From Streptomyces otsuchiensis (lineage in GTDB: Bacteria > Actinomycetota > Actinomycetes > Streptomycetales > Streptomycetaceae): a stretch of 45,347 nucleotides of DNA. The DNA is taken from assembly GCF_004305975.1 (NCBI RefSeq), contig NZ_BHZI01000008.1, forward strand, positions 1-45,347. The letters are read 5' to 3'. Each line of letters starts with the position of its first letter. The stretch's first letter is position 1. Positions 29,827 through 38,292 of the stretch are shown here, in pieces. A program made the position numbers and the translations under genes. The notes under the pieces are model-generated. The model was given only the letters and a program-made list of their open reading frames with translations, was not told where the DNA came from and made no database searches.

Positions 29827-30312
29827 GTGAGCGACAGCACGACCGAGACCGCGACCGACGCGAACGCGTCGGGGACCAAGTCGCTGGCGAACCGGCGCGG
29901 CACCGGCGACCCCGCGACGCGAGGCAAGACGACCATCGCCGACGGTGTGGTCGCCAAGATCGCCGGACTGGCCGCACGCGACGTCGTCGGTGTGCACGCC
30001 ATGGGCAGCGGGCTCGCCCGCACCTTCGGCGCGGTGCGCGACCGGGTGCCCGGCAGCGCCAAGTCCGCCACCCGTGGTGTGAAGGCCGAGGTCGGCGAGG
30101 TGCAGACCGCGCTCGACCTCGACATCGTGGTGGAGTACGGCGTCTCCATCGCCGAGGTCTCGCGCACCGTGCGCGAGAACGTCATCTCCGCCGTGGAGCG
30201 GATGACGGGCCTGGAGGTGGTCGAGGTCAACATCGCGGTCGGCGACGTCAAGCTGCCCGAGGACCTTGAGGAAGAGGCCGAGGACGAGGCCAGCCGCCCC
30301 CCGCTCCAGTGA
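29827..30312 (+). CDS. Asp23/Gls24 family envelope stress response protein
   Basis: 161 residues. Asp23 core visible at about 38-145: GKTTIADGVVAKIAGLAARD, VVGVHAMGSG, VQTALDLDIVVEYGVSIAEV, and REN VISAVERMTGLEVVEVNIAVGDV. The N terminus (about 35 residues) is Thr/Ala-rich and disordered. Asp23 proteins are abundant, peripheral to the membrane and held by AmaP. A GTG start with GAGGAGG before it. First gene of a five-gene plus-strand operon. Confidence 0.94.
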   Translation: MSDSTTETATDANASGTKSLANRRGTGDPATRGKTTIADGVVAKIAGLAARDVVGVHAMGSGLARTFGAVRDRVPGSAKSATRGVKAEVGEVQTALDLDIVVEYGVSIAEVSRTVRENVISAVERMTGLEVVEVNIAVGDVKLPEDLEEEAEDEASRPPLQ

Positions 30313-30374
30313 GCGGTGCCGGCGGGCACGAAGACATCCCGGTCCTGCGGGCCCGGTGAGTGAAGGAGCGGAAG

Positions 30375-30575
30375 ATGAGCATGGCCGTCGTCGGTCTGAT
30401 CGCCGGCATGGCACTCGGATTCGCCGGGTACTTCGGCGGGTTCGGGGCCTTTCTGCTGGTCGCCGCCCTCGGCGCCGTCGGCTTCGTGGCCGGCCGGTTC
30501 GCCGACGGGGATCTACAGCCGGGGGACTTCTTCCGGCCGGGGGAGCGCAACCGCGACAATGACCGACTCCGCTGA
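30375..30575 (+). CDS. Small membrane protein (DUF2273-like position)
   Basis: 66 residues: MSMAVVGLIAGMALGFAGYF then a second hydrophobic stretch (FGAFLLVAALGAVGFVAGRF) and a polar tail. Two short membrane helices with Gly repeats match the small membrane proteins that accompany Asp23 genes. The ATG at 30375 has GAAGGAG upstream. It overlaps the next gene by 17 bases. Confidence 0.8.
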   Translation: MSMAVVGLIAGMALGFAGYFGGFGAFLLVAALGAVGFVAGRFADGDLQPGDFFRPGERNRDNDRLR

Positions 30576-30975
30576 CACCCTCGCCCCGACGGTCCCGCCC
30601 GCCGAACGAGGCGCCACCCGGATCGCCGAGCGGGTGGTCGCCAAGCTGGCCGCCCAGGCGGCCCGGGAGGCGCTGCGCTCGGTGAGCGCGTCCATGGAGA
30701 CGCCCTGGTCGCCCCGGGCGGCCGGGCGGGGCCAGCCCGAGGCCAGCGTCTCGGTCCGCCGGAACCCCGGTCCCGGCGGGACCGGCGGCCTGGCAGACGT
30801 CCGGGTCGCCGTCGAGCTGGGCTACCCCTCCGACATCGGAGCCCAGTGCGGTGCCGTCCGCCGCCAGGTCTCCCGCCGCGTGCTGGAACTGGCCGGGATG
30901 GAGACGACCGATGTGGCGGTGGACATCCGCCGGCTCCACTCCGAGCACCTCAGCCCCGACGGGAGGCTCCGGTGA
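30559..30975 (+). CDS. Second, shorter Asp23-like protein
   Basis: 138 residues. Keeps the start of the Asp23 fold (RGATRIAERVVAKLAAQAAR) and the later strand-helix part (VRVAVELGYPSDIGAQCGAV, RRVLELAGMETTDVAVDI) but lacks the usual central VVGV section, replaced by Pro/Gly-rich text. Its ATG lies within the end of the small membrane protein gene, and its stop overlaps the next start (GTGA). Probably forms a heteromeric scaffold with the first Asp23 protein; inferred. Confidence 0.85.
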   Translation: MTDSADTLAPTVPPAERGATRIAERVVAKLAAQAAREALRSVSASMETPWSPRAAGRGQPEASVSVRRNPGPGGTGGLADVRVAVELGYPSDIGAQCGAVRRQVSRRVLELAGMETTDVAVDIRRLHSEHLSPDGRLR

Positions 30976-31802
30976 ACGACCACCGCGCACCCCACGGCCC
31001 GGAGCCCGCCGGCGGGCCGCACCACGGCGGCCACGGCGATCCCGGCGGTTACGGACCGGGCCACGGCGACCCCGGACCGGGGCCCGGGCCCGGCACCTCA
31101 CCCAGCCTGGAGAAGCATCCGCCCGCCGAGCCCGGGACGCTCCCCGGGGAACCGGGCCCGGGCGATCCGCCGGACCACACCCCGCACGGTGAGGAGATGG
31201 GATCGCGCCGCGCGGCCACCACTGCGCGCTACGAACCGGAGCCGTCGGACGGGGGACGCCCGGCCGGGCGGTTCTGGTCCGTGCGGCGGCTGCCCGCCGG
31301 AGCCGTGGCACTGGTGCTGCTGGCCGCGTGCGGCCTGCTGCTCTTCGACGTCGTCGCGGTCCGCGCCGACCGCCGGGCCGCCGCCTGGCGCACGGAGCTG
31401 GCGGACCAGCTCGCCACACGCACCCTGGACGACCCCTGGGTGATCGCCGTCGCCGCCGTACTGGTCCTGGCCGGAGTGTGGCTGCTGCTGTTCGCCCTCA
31501 CCCCGGGACTGCGCGGGCTGCTGCCGATGCGGCGGGAGAGCGACTTGCTGCGCCCGTCCATCGAGCGCAACGCGGCCGCCCAGGTCATCCGCGACCGGGC
31601 GATGGACATCTCCGGTGTCCAGGCGGTCCGGGTGCGCGTGGGACGCTCCCGCGTGCGGGTCGCCGCCCGTGCGCACTTCCGTGATCTGGACGAGGTCCGC
31701 AGCGACCTCGACGCCGTCCTCGACCACACCGTCCGCGAACTGTCGCTGGCACGGCCCCCCTCGCTGTCGGTCCAGGTACGACGGCCGGGCAGCAAGGGCT
31801 GA
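30972..31802 (+). CDS. DUF6286-type membrane protein
   Basis: 276 residues. The first ~95 are His/Gly/Pro-rich with GHGDPG repeats. Two membrane helices follow (LPAGAVALVLLAACGLLLFD and VIAVAAVLVLAGVWLLLFAL), then a cytoplasmic domain with RPSIERNAAAQVIRDRAMDI and GVQAVRVRVGRSRVRVAARA, similar to the AmaP/Asp23-binding domain. The GTG overlaps the previous stop. DUF6286 is recalled as the family in Streptomyces Asp23 operons. Confidence 0.82.
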   Translation: MNDHRAPHGPEPAGGPHHGGHGDPGGYGPGHGDPGPGPGPGTSPSLEKHPPAEPGTLPGEPGPGDPPDHTPHGEEMGSRRAATTARYEPEPSDGGRPAGRFWSVRRLPAGAVALVLLAACGLLLFDVVAVRADRRAAAWRTELADQLATRTLDDPWVIAVAAVLVLAGVWLLLFALTPGLRGLLPMRRESDLLRPSIERNAAAQVIRDRAMDISGVQAVRVRVGRSRVRVAARAHFRDLDEVRSDLDAVLDHTVRELSLARPPSLSVQVRRPGSKG

Positions 31803-31871
31803 CCCGCGAATGGGGGACGGCGTCCGCCCGGCCCGCACGAGACGCCCGCCGAGGGCAGAGGTGACTTGCAG

Positions 31872-32468
31872 ATGCTGAGAACCGTCAACCGGGTGCTGCT
31901 GGCCGTGACCGGTGTCGCGCTGATCGGGCTGGGCGGCGCCGCCCTGGCCGTCGCGCTGGACCTGCCGTCCCGGCTGGGCGTCACCCTGCCCGCCAACTGG
32001 TCGTGGCGGGGACCCGACTCGGTACCCCTGAGCCGGGCCGACCGCGTCCAGTGGCGCGAGGAGAGCTGGTGGTGGCCGGTGGTCATCGGCGCGCTGGCCC
32101 TGATCCTGCTTCTCGCCCTGTGGTGGCTGCTGGCCCAGCTGCGCCGCCGTCACCTGCGGGAGGTGGTCGTCGACAGCGGCGACGGCTCGGGTGCCCTGCT
32201 GCACGGCAGCGCCATGGAGGACGTGATGTCGGCCGAGGCCGAGGCACTGCCCGGGGTCGAACGGGCCCGGTTCACGCTGATCGGCCGCCGTACCGAACCA
32301 CGCGTCCGGGTCGGGCTGCTGATCGCACCGCAGGCCCGGCCGGGCTCGGTCGTCCGTACGCTGCGCGATCAGACGCTGGAGAACGCGCGGCGCTCCGCCG
32401 GGGTGGAGAAGTTGCCGGCCGAGGTCAGGCTGCGGTCCGCCCGCCACTCGGCCGACCGGGTCATCTGA
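31872..32468 (+). CDS. AmaP-like alkaline shock membrane anchor
   Basis: 198 residues. One N-terminal membrane helix (VNRVLLAVTGVALIGLGGAA) and a second after a short loop (WWWPVVIGALALILLLALWW), then a cytoplasmic domain (LRREVVVDSG-like start here LREVVVDSGDGSGALLHG, and ERARFTLIGRRTEPRVRVGL). This is the AmaP plan that anchors Asp23. The ATG at 31872 was preferred over TTG 31866. Ends by overlapping the convergent SURF1 stop by 8 bases. Confidence 0.85.
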   Translation: MLRTVNRVLLAVTGVALIGLGGAALAVALDLPSRLGVTLPANWSWRGPDSVPLSRADRVQWREESWWWPVVIGALALILLLALWWLLAQLRRRHLREVVVDSGDGSGALLHGSAMEDVMSAEAEALPGVERARFTLIGRRTEPRVRVGLLIAPQARPGSVVRTLRDQTLENARRSAGVEKLPAEVRLRSARHSADRVI

Positions 32469-33414
32469 CGGCGGGCGCCTCGCCGGCCGTCGCGTCGGAG
32501 GAACGCGTCTCGTCGGTGTCGGTGTCGGTGTCCGCCACGTCCGCGCTCGCGGTGCCGGTATCGGCTTCCGTCGGGTGCCCGTCCGTGGTGCCGGTCCGGT
32601 CGTCGGGCCCGTCCGGGCCGCCAGCGGTGGACGGCGCCTCGCCCGGGCCCTCCTCGCGGGCGTCGGCCAGCTCGCGACGCAGCAGCAGCACCCAGCCCAC
32701 CGGGACCATGGCGGCGAACAGCCACCACTGGTACGCGTAGGCGAAATGGGCGCCGATCCCGCTGTGGTTCGGCGCGGAGAGCAGCTCCGGCTGGTCCTCG
32801 GGCCCGCCGGCCGGCGCCGGGGTGGTCTCGGCCAGCTCCAGGTGGCCGGCCACCACGGGCGTGCCCAGCTCCTCCGCCCGCTGCCCGCTGTTCATCATCA
32901 TGACCATGCCCTCGGGCAAGCCGCCGCGGTCGCGGATACCGGTGGTCTCGGGGGTCTCGTCGGCCATCAGCCGGCCGCTCACCGTCACCTCGCCGTCCGG
33001 CGGTGCGGGAACGTCGGGCATCCGGGTCGGGTCCGACCCGGCCCGCACCCAGCCGCGGTTGACCAGGACCACCGGGCCGTCGTCCTGCGTCAGGGGTGTC
33101 AGCACGTAGTAGCCGAGCGCGCCGTCCTGGTTCCCGGTGCGCTGCCGCACGACCACCTCGCCGGCGGCGTCGTACGACCCGGAGGCGGTCACCGTCCGGT
33201 AGCGGTCGTCGGGGTCGGGCGCCCGGCCGGGGGCCGCCAGCTCCGTCATGGGGACGGGCTCGGCCTCCAGGTTGCCCTTGATCAGCTCATTGCGCTCCAC
33301 CCGCTGCCCGTAACGGTCGTACTGCCAGTTGCCAGCCTTGATGAAGGCCGGGATCAGCAGCAGCGACACGAGGGTCAGCATCACCCATTGCCGGGACAGC
33401 AGCACACGGTACAC
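32461..33414 (-). CDS. SURF1 family protein
   Basis: 317 residues starting at GTG 33414. N-terminal membrane helix (WVMLTLVSLLLIPAFIKAGN) with the SURF1 sequence NWQYDRYGQRVERNELI, central strands (PDDRYRTVTASGSYDAAGEV, GYYVLTPLTQDDGPVVLVNR with GWV), and a C-terminal helix (AYAYQWWLFAAMVPVGWVLL). SURF1 helps insert heme into cytochrome c oxidase. The last ~60 residues are a disordered acidic tail with TDTDTDTDE coded by a gtcggt microsatellite (about 32512-32542), probably variable in length. Confidence 0.94.
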   Translation of the reverse strand: MYRVLLSRQWVMLTLVSLLLIPAFIKAGNWQYDRYGQRVERNELIKGNLEAEPVPMTELAAPGRAPDPDDRYRTVTASGSYDAAGEVVVRQRTGNQDGALGYYVLTPLTQDDGPVVLVNRGWVRAGSDPTRMPDVPAPPDGEVTVSGRLMADETPETTGIRDRGGLPEGMVMMMNSGQRAEELGTPVVAGHLELAETTPAPAGGPEDQPELLSAPNHSGIGAHFAYAYQWWLFAAMVPVGWVLLLRRELADAREEGPGEAPSTAGGPDGPDDRTGTTDGHPTEADTGTASADVADTDTDTDETRSSDATAGEAPAVR

Positions 33415-33439
33415 AGCACCCGACGTTACCGGAGGCGGT

Positions 33440-34468
33440 TCATGCTCCCGGTGCCGGGTCGGACGGCGGCCGCGCGGCGGGCAGCACGTCCCGCAGCAGC
33501 TGGGTGTACGCCGCCTCGTCCACCACCGGGGTGCCGTGCCGGCGGGCGCGGGCCACCTTGCTGGTGCCGGCGTCGGGATCGTTGGTGACCAGCAGGCTGG
33601 TGCGGCCGGAGACGCTGGACGACACGTGCAGGCCCGCCTCGCACGTCTGGTCCTCCAGCAGTTCCCGCTCGATCGAGGTGTCGCCCGAGAACGCCACTCG
33701 CATCCCCTGGGCCAGCGGCTCGCCCTGGCGGTAGCGGCCCGGGTTGGGATAGGGGCACGGCGGCAGCTTGCGGCTCATGCGCCACGCGCCGGAACCGGCG
33801 GACCTGCGGGAGACGGGAAGGCCGGGCGCGGGGGTGTCGCTGAACTCGGTGAGCGGCCGGCACAGCAGCAGTGGCAGCCGTACCCCCTGCCGCGCGGCCC
33901 GGTGCAGGCTCGGGGCGAAAGCCTCGGCCAGCACCCTGGCGTCGTCCAGCGCGTGGTGGGCCCGCTCCTGACGCACACCGAAGTAGGCGACCAGCGACTC
34001 CAGACGGTGGTTGGGCAGCGGCAGCCCCAGCTCCTTCGCCAGGGCGATGGTGCACAACCGCTGCCGCACCGGCGGTACGTGCCCGGCGCGTGCGTACTCG
34101 CGGGCGATCATCGTCCAGTCGAAGACCGCGTTGTGCGCCACCAGCACACGCCCCTCCAGCCGCCGGCCGAACTCCTCGGCCACCTCGGCGAACAGGGGCG
34201 CGTCCGCCAGCACCTCGGCGGTCAGCCCGTGGATCCACGTGGGGCCCGGGTCACGCTGCGGGTTGACCAGGGTGTACCAGTGATCCTCCACCTGGCCGCG
34301 CGAGTTGAGCCGGTAGACGGCGGCGGAGACGATGCGGTCGTCGCGGGAGAGTCCGGTGGTCTCGACGTCGACCACCGCGTAGCCGTCCGGATACCCCTGT
34401 GGCCAGGGCGTGTTGGCGGACTGCTGGGCAGGGACGTCAACCGTGACTGAGAGGTGGTCTTCGGACAT
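33440..34468 (-). CDS. DEDDh exonuclease with C-terminal BRCT domain
   Basis: 342 residues. Residues 30-190 hold the DnaQ-type fold: Exo I YAVVDVETTGLS (DxE), Exo II VLVAHNAVFDWTM, Exo III HHALDDARVLAEAF with His and Asp. From about 255, MRVAFSGDTSIERELLEDQT to SSSVSGRTSLLVTNDPDAGT is a BRCT domain. Such proteins probably trim 3' ends in repair; they are distinct from the replicative epsilon subunit. ATG at 34468; the SURF1 gene follows 25 bp downstream. Confidence 0.93.
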   Translation of the reverse strand: MSEDHLSVTVDVPAQQSANTPWPQGYPDGYAVVDVETTGLSRDDRIVSAAVYRLNSRGQVEDHWYTLVNPQRDPGPTWIHGLTAEVLADAPLFAEVAEEFGRRLEGRVLVAHNAVFDWTMIAREYARAGHVPPVRQRLCTIALAKELGLPLPNHRLESLVAYFGVRQERAHHALDDARVLAEAFAPSLHRAARQGVRLPLLLCRPLTEFSDTPAPGLPVSRRSAGSGAWRMSRKLPPCPYPNPGRYRQGEPLAQGMRVAFSGDTSIERELLEDQTCEAGLHVSSSVSGRTSLLVTNDPDAGTSKVARARRHGTPVVDEAAYTQLLRDVLPAARPPSDPAPGA

Positions 34469-34790
34469 GGTCCCAGAGAATACGGGCCGGTGCCGACAGT
34501 TCGGTCATCCGCCCACGGCGGTTCACCCGGCCGACCTGTGAGGTATCTGACGCGTCCGCAGGTCGCGGGCGGGGGAGCACGCCACCTCCGGTGCGGTCTG
34601 CCGACGGGAGCGCGCCACCCGGCACGCGCGGTGTCCCGGGCGCCGCACCGGCACGCCCGCTGCGGCGCCGCACGCCTCCGCACGCCCCTCGGGATCCGCC
34701 TCCGCCCGTCGGCCCCGCCGCCCGCCCCGGCTGTCAGCGCGCTGACGTACCCTGCGACGTACGGTGGAAAGGACGGCTAAAGGAGTAAGC
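34469..34790. promoter_or_regulatory. Divergent region between exonuclease and moaA genes
   Basis: 322 bp. The moaA side has two gacgtac heptamers 14 bp apart (about 34744-34762) and an AAAGGAG ribosome binding site before the ATG at 34791. The middle is GC-rich with CGCACGCC-like repeats and no gene. No molybdenum-cofactor riboswitch was recognised. Confidence 0.35.
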
Positions 34791-35783
34791 ATGCTGCTCG
34801 ACACCTACGGCCGGACCGCGACGGACCTGCGGGTCTCCCTGACCGACCGCTGCAACCTGCGCTGCACCTACTGCATGCCCGAGGAAGGGCTCGACTGGCT
34901 GAAGAAGACCAGTCTGCTGACGGACGACGAGATCGTCCGGCTGGTGCGGATCGCCGTCACCCGGCTCGGCGTCACCGAGGTCCGGTTCACCGGCGGGGAA
35001 CCGCTGCTGCGGCCCGGCCTGGTCTCCATCGTGGCCCGCTGCGCCGAACTCGACCCCCGCCCCGACCTCTCCCTCACCACCAACGGCATCGGCCTGGAGC
35101 GCGTGGCGCCGGCGCTCCGGGACGCCGGCCTGGACCGGATCAACGTCTCCCTGGACACCATCGACCCTGAGGTCTTCCGGCGGATGACCCGCCGCAAGCG
35201 CCACGACGACGTGCTGCGCGGGCTGGCCGCGGCCCGGGAAGCCGGGCTGGCTCCGGTCAAGGTCAACACCGTGCTGATGCGCGGCGTCAACGAGGAAGAA
35301 GCGCCGGAGCTGCTGGAGTGGGCGATGGAGAACGCCTACGAGCTGCGGTTCATCGAGCAGATGCCGCTCGACGCCCAGCACGGCTGGAAGCGCGAGGGCA
35401 TGGTCACCGCCGCCGACATCCTCGCCTCGCTGCGGACCCGCCACACCCTCACCGACGAGGGGGCGAACGAACGGGGCTCGGCGCCGGCCGAACGCTGGCT
35501 GGTCGACGGCGGCCCCTACCGGGTCGGGGTGATCGGCTCGGTGACCAGACCGTTCTGCCACGCCTGCGACCGCACCCGGCTCACCGCCGACGGACAGGTG
35601 CGCAACTGCCTGTTCGCCCGGGAGGAGACCGACCTCAGGGCGGCGCTGCGTGAGGAGGGGAGCGACGACGAGCGCGTCGCCGAGCTGTGGCGCGCGGCCA
35701 TGTGGGGCAAGAAGGCGGGCTCCGGGCTGGACGACCCCTCGTTCCTCCAGCCGCAGCGGCCCATGTCAGCGATCGGCGGCTGA
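34791..35783 (+). CDS. moaA: GTP 3',8-cyclase (molybdenum cofactor step 1)
   Basis: 330 residues. Radical SAM enzyme that converts GTP to 3',8-cyclo-GTP with MoaC. The SAM cluster motif CNLRCTYCMP is at residues 21-30; VRFTGGEPLL and SLTTNGIGL are the SAM-binding strands; the second 4Fe-4S cluster is carried by FCHACDRTRL and the later QVRNCLF. The protein ends in AIGG, and the C-terminal double Gly is needed for MoaA activity. Start ATG with AAAGGAGTAAGC. No other moa gene lies in the window. Confidence 0.96.
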   Translation: MLLDTYGRTATDLRVSLTDRCNLRCTYCMPEEGLDWLKKTSLLTDDEIVRLVRIAVTRLGVTEVRFTGGEPLLRPGLVSIVARCAELDPRPDLSLTTNGIGLERVAPALRDAGLDRINVSLDTIDPEVFRRMTRRKRHDDVLRGLAAAREAGLAPVKVNTVLMRGVNEEEAPELLEWAMENAYELRFIEQMPLDAQHGWKREGMVTAADILASLRTRHTLTDEGANERGSAPAERWLVDGGPYRVGVIGSVTRPFCHACDRTRLTADGQVRNCLFAREETDLRAALREEGSDDERVAELWRAAMWGKKAGSGLDDPSFLQPQRPMSAIGG

Positions 35784-35841
35784 CCGTCGCGGCCCACGCC
35801 CAGCCCCCCACCGGGCGCACGGGCCGGCAGGGGCGGCCGGC

Positions 35842-36093
35842 TCAGTCCGCGTCGGGGCGCTCCTGGGCGGAGGCGGCCTGCGCCGCCTCCCACTCCTCCA
35901 GCGGCACCACGTCCTTGAGGAAGTCGCGCGCACCGAGGAAGGCCGACAGCGACTCGCGGTGCTCCTCGCACGCCAGCCAGGTCTTGCGGCGCTCGGGAGT
36001 GTGGAGCTTGGGGTTGTTCCAGGCCAGCACCCAGCGTGCGGGGGTGCGGCAGGCCTTGGCCGAACAGATCACCTGGTCGTTCACCCGGCCCAT
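35842..36093 (-). CDS. Conserved hypothetical protein with possible metal-binding Cys/His
   Basis: 83 residues from an ATG at 36093 (a GTG at 36084 and a longer frame to 36261 are alternatives). Key part: VICSAKACRTPARWVLAWNN, then RKTWLACEEHRESLSAFLGA and a final acidic EWEAAQAASAQERPDAD. The pattern C-x4-C...C-x2-H suggests a small zinc site. I recognise it as widespread in Streptomyces beside moaA but know no function. Confidence 0.7.
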   Translation of the reverse strand: MGRVNDQVICSAKACRTPARWVLAWNNPKLHTPERRKTWLACEEHRESLSAFLGARDFLKDVVPLEEWEAAQAASAQERPDAD

Positions 36094-36332
36094 CCAACAC
36101 GCCACGTGGTGGCGGGGGCAAACGGGTGCGGCCGACACCAGGCGGCGGACGATCGCCGGGCCGCGTGCGGGCAAGGCGACGCCGGGCAGCCACGGGGGGA
36201 GCCGCCCGGCGTCGGTCAGTCGCTCCGACGGGGGATACGGAGCGCCTCTGCAGTATGACATGCGACAAGCCGCTCGGTGCAGCCGATCGGCGAGATTGAT
36301 CCGAGGTTTTCACCCGCCGCCGGGTGGTCCGT

Positions 36333-36689
36333 TCACCTTGTCGTCGTACGGGTCTCGTCGCCGTCGTCGGCCGGTGCGGGGGCGGTCAGCGCGGGCCGTT
36401 GCGGCCCGGCGAGGGTGGTCCGCGGCAGCGGCGCGGCGTTTTCGCGGCCCGCGTTGGCGATGATCACCGCGACGTAGGGGAGCAGGGTGCCGAGCGCCAG
36501 GGTGACGAAGGCCAGGGGGCGGCTGACGTCCCAGAGCACCACCGTCAGCAGTACGGCGGCCGTCCGCACCAGCATCGCGATCGCGTACCGGCGCTGCCGT
36601 GCGTTGACATCGTCGGTGAGGCTCCGCCGGACACCGCTGATCCGGTACACCTCGGTCTGCTCAGCGCGCTCGCGCCGCCATCGCACCAT
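36333..36689 (-). CDS. DUF3099 membrane protein
   Basis: 118 residues. EVYRISGVRRSLTDDVNARQ is the DUF3099 signature; two membrane helices follow (IAMLVRTAAVLLTVVLWD and LAFVTLALGTLLPYVAVIIA), then a polar Pro/Ala tail ending DDGDETRTTTR. Function unknown. Lies downstream of tyrS on the same strand but a terminator stands between them. Confidence 0.85.
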   Translation of the reverse strand: MVRWRRERAEQTEVYRISGVRRSLTDDVNARQRRYAIAMLVRTAAVLLTVVLWDVSRPLAFVTLALGTLLPYVAVIIANAGRENAAPLPRTTLAGPQRPALTAPAPADDGDETRTTTR

Positions 36690-36743
36690 GGGTCACCATC
36701 CGCTTCGTCCCGGAACGTGTGGGCCGTCCGGTTTCCCCACGGT

Positions 36744-36791
36744 ACTCCGGGCCGGTGCCGCCCCGGCAGAGGGGGCGGCACCGGCCCGGAG
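36744..36791 (-). terminator. Hairpin terminator of tyrS
   Basis: CTCCGGGCCGGTGCCGCCCC pairs perfectly with the matching GGGG...GGAG arm around an 8-nt loop, immediately after the tyrS stop (36792). Confidence 0.85.
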
Positions 36792-38210
36792 TCACAGCCC
36801 GCGGCCCGCGTCGCGCAGCCGTGCCAGCTTCCGCCCGGCCTTGAGGTAGACACCGGTGGCGCCGGCGCCGGCCAACTGCTCGTCGACGACCTCGGCCAGC
36901 GGCCGCAGCGCGTCCGACTCGGCCAGCACCACGGCCGTTTGGCCGTCGGCCTCGCGCTCCACCACCAGGCGCAGCGCCTTCTGCTTGGCCAGCCGCCGCG
37001 CGGCCGAGGCGCTGGGCGCGAACTCCAGCACCTTGGTCAGCACCGTGGCGACGCCGTCCGCGCCGTGCTCGGCCAGGTCGACCTCCGGCAGGGTCTCCAC
37101 ATCGGTGAAGCTCTTCCGTGAGAACTGCGCCGCGAAGCCGGCGCGGGCTGCCATCGCCGCGTCGAGGCCGTGCAGGGCGGCGACCATCTCGCCGGCGAGG
37201 ACGCGCTTGAGGTCCATCGGGTGCACGGCGCGTTCGCCGACCCGGGCCAGCACCGCCGAGATCTCAGCGTCGGTCCACTCCGTCCACGCCCGCAGGTAGG
37301 GCTCCATCAGCCGGTCCGGAATCGACATGATCTTGCCGAAGACGTCCTCGGCGCTCGCGGTCAGCGACACCGCGTTCCCCAGCGACTTCGACATCTTGGC
37401 GCCCGACCCGTCGGTGCCCTCGATCAGCGGGTTGGTGGCGATCAGCTGCGGGCGCAGGCCGTAGACCTCCATCACCCGGCGGCCCATCTGCATGTTGAGC
37501 AGCTGGTCCACCCCGCCCAGCTCGATGTCGGCGTCGATCTCCGCGGAGTCGATGGCCATCGCGACCGGGTAGATCAGCTCGGACATGGTCAGCCCGTGCC
37601 CGGCCTCCAGCCGCTTGCGGAAGTCGTCGCGCTGCAGCAGCGCCGACGCCGGCACCTGGGCCAGGATGCCGATGAGCCGGGGCAGCGTCACGGCCGCCAG
37701 CCACTCGCTGTTGTGGCGGACCGAGACCTGCTCGAAGTTGAAGAACGGCTTCACCTGGGCGCGGTAGCCCGCCAGGTTGCGCGCGATGTCCTCGTCGGTG
37801 AGCGGCGGGCGTTCCGCCGAACGCCCGGACGGGTCACCGATCTTGGCGGTGATGTCGCCGATGATCAGCGTCACCCGGTGACCCATGCGCTGGAACCGGC
37901 TGAGCTGGATCATCGGGACGGTGTGACCGAGATGGACCTCGGTGGCCGTCGGGTCGATGCCCAGCTTGACGTGCAGGCCGCCCTCGGCCCGCGCGGTCTC
38001 GATCCGTTCCGTCAGCAGTTCCACCGACGGAAGGACGTCCACCGCGCGGGCCGCGATCAGCTCGGCCTGCTCGGCCGCGCTCAGGTCCGTCAGGTCCAGA
38101 TAGCGCCGCGCGCCGGTCTCCTCCAGCAGCTCCCGCACGACGGTGTCGGAGGAGAGGTCCTGCGCCAGAAGGGCGCTGGCGCGTGCTACGGATTCGCCGA
38201 GGCGTGTCAC
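36792..38210 (-). CDS. tyrS: Tyrosyl-tRNA synthetase
   Basis: 472 residues, starting with GTG. Class I motifs: HLGH in GIDPTATEVHLGHTVPMIQL (about 92) and KMSKS in GSGAKMSKSLGNAV (about 272). VTLIIGDITAKIGDPSGRS and LGGVDQLLNMQMGRRVM are TyrRS signatures. The C-terminal ~75 residues look like an S4 RNA-binding domain (SASAARRLAKQKALRLV). The N-terminal ~45 residues are an extra helical extension. The HLGHTV...IGDPSGRS form is that of the TyrZ (type 2) branch, by memory. TAGAAT at 38253-38258 (minus strand) is a candidate -10 box. Confidence 0.93.
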   Translation of the reverse strand: MTRLGESVARASALLAQDLSSDTVVRELLEETGARRYLDLTDLSAAEQAELIAARAVDVLPSVELLTERIETARAEGGLHVKLGIDPTATEVHLGHTVPMIQLSRFQRMGHRVTLIIGDITAKIGDPSGRSAERPPLTDEDIARNLAGYRAQVKPFFNFEQVSVRHNSEWLAAVTLPRLIGILAQVPASALLQRDDFRKRLEAGHGLTMSELIYPVAMAIDSAEIDADIELGGVDQLLNMQMGRRVMEVYGLRPQLIATNPLIEGTDGSGAKMSKSLGNAVSLTASAEDVFGKIMSIPDRLMEPYLRAWTEWTDAEISAVLARVGERAVHPMDLKRVLAGEMVAALHGLDAAMAARAGFAAQFSRKSFTDVETLPEVDLAEHGADGVATVLTKVLEFAPSASAARRLAKQKALRLVVEREADGQTAVVLAESDALRPLAEVVDEQLAGAGATGVYLKAGRKLARLRDAGRGL

Positions 38211-38292
38211 TGTCGGTCCTGACGGTCGAGTGAGCGGAAACGGTCGGGCGCGATTCTACGCGGCCGGGCCGCTCCGGCTCCCGGGCCGCCGC

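Noticed and set aside
28639-31419. A minus-strand frame of over 900 codons
   Set aside because: Only its last 276 codons look like a real protein; the remainder lies antisense to the Asp23 genes.
34469-34790. Molybdenum-cofactor riboswitch before moaA
   Set aside because: No recognisable conserved core or multi-stem layout; only two short gacgtac repeats.
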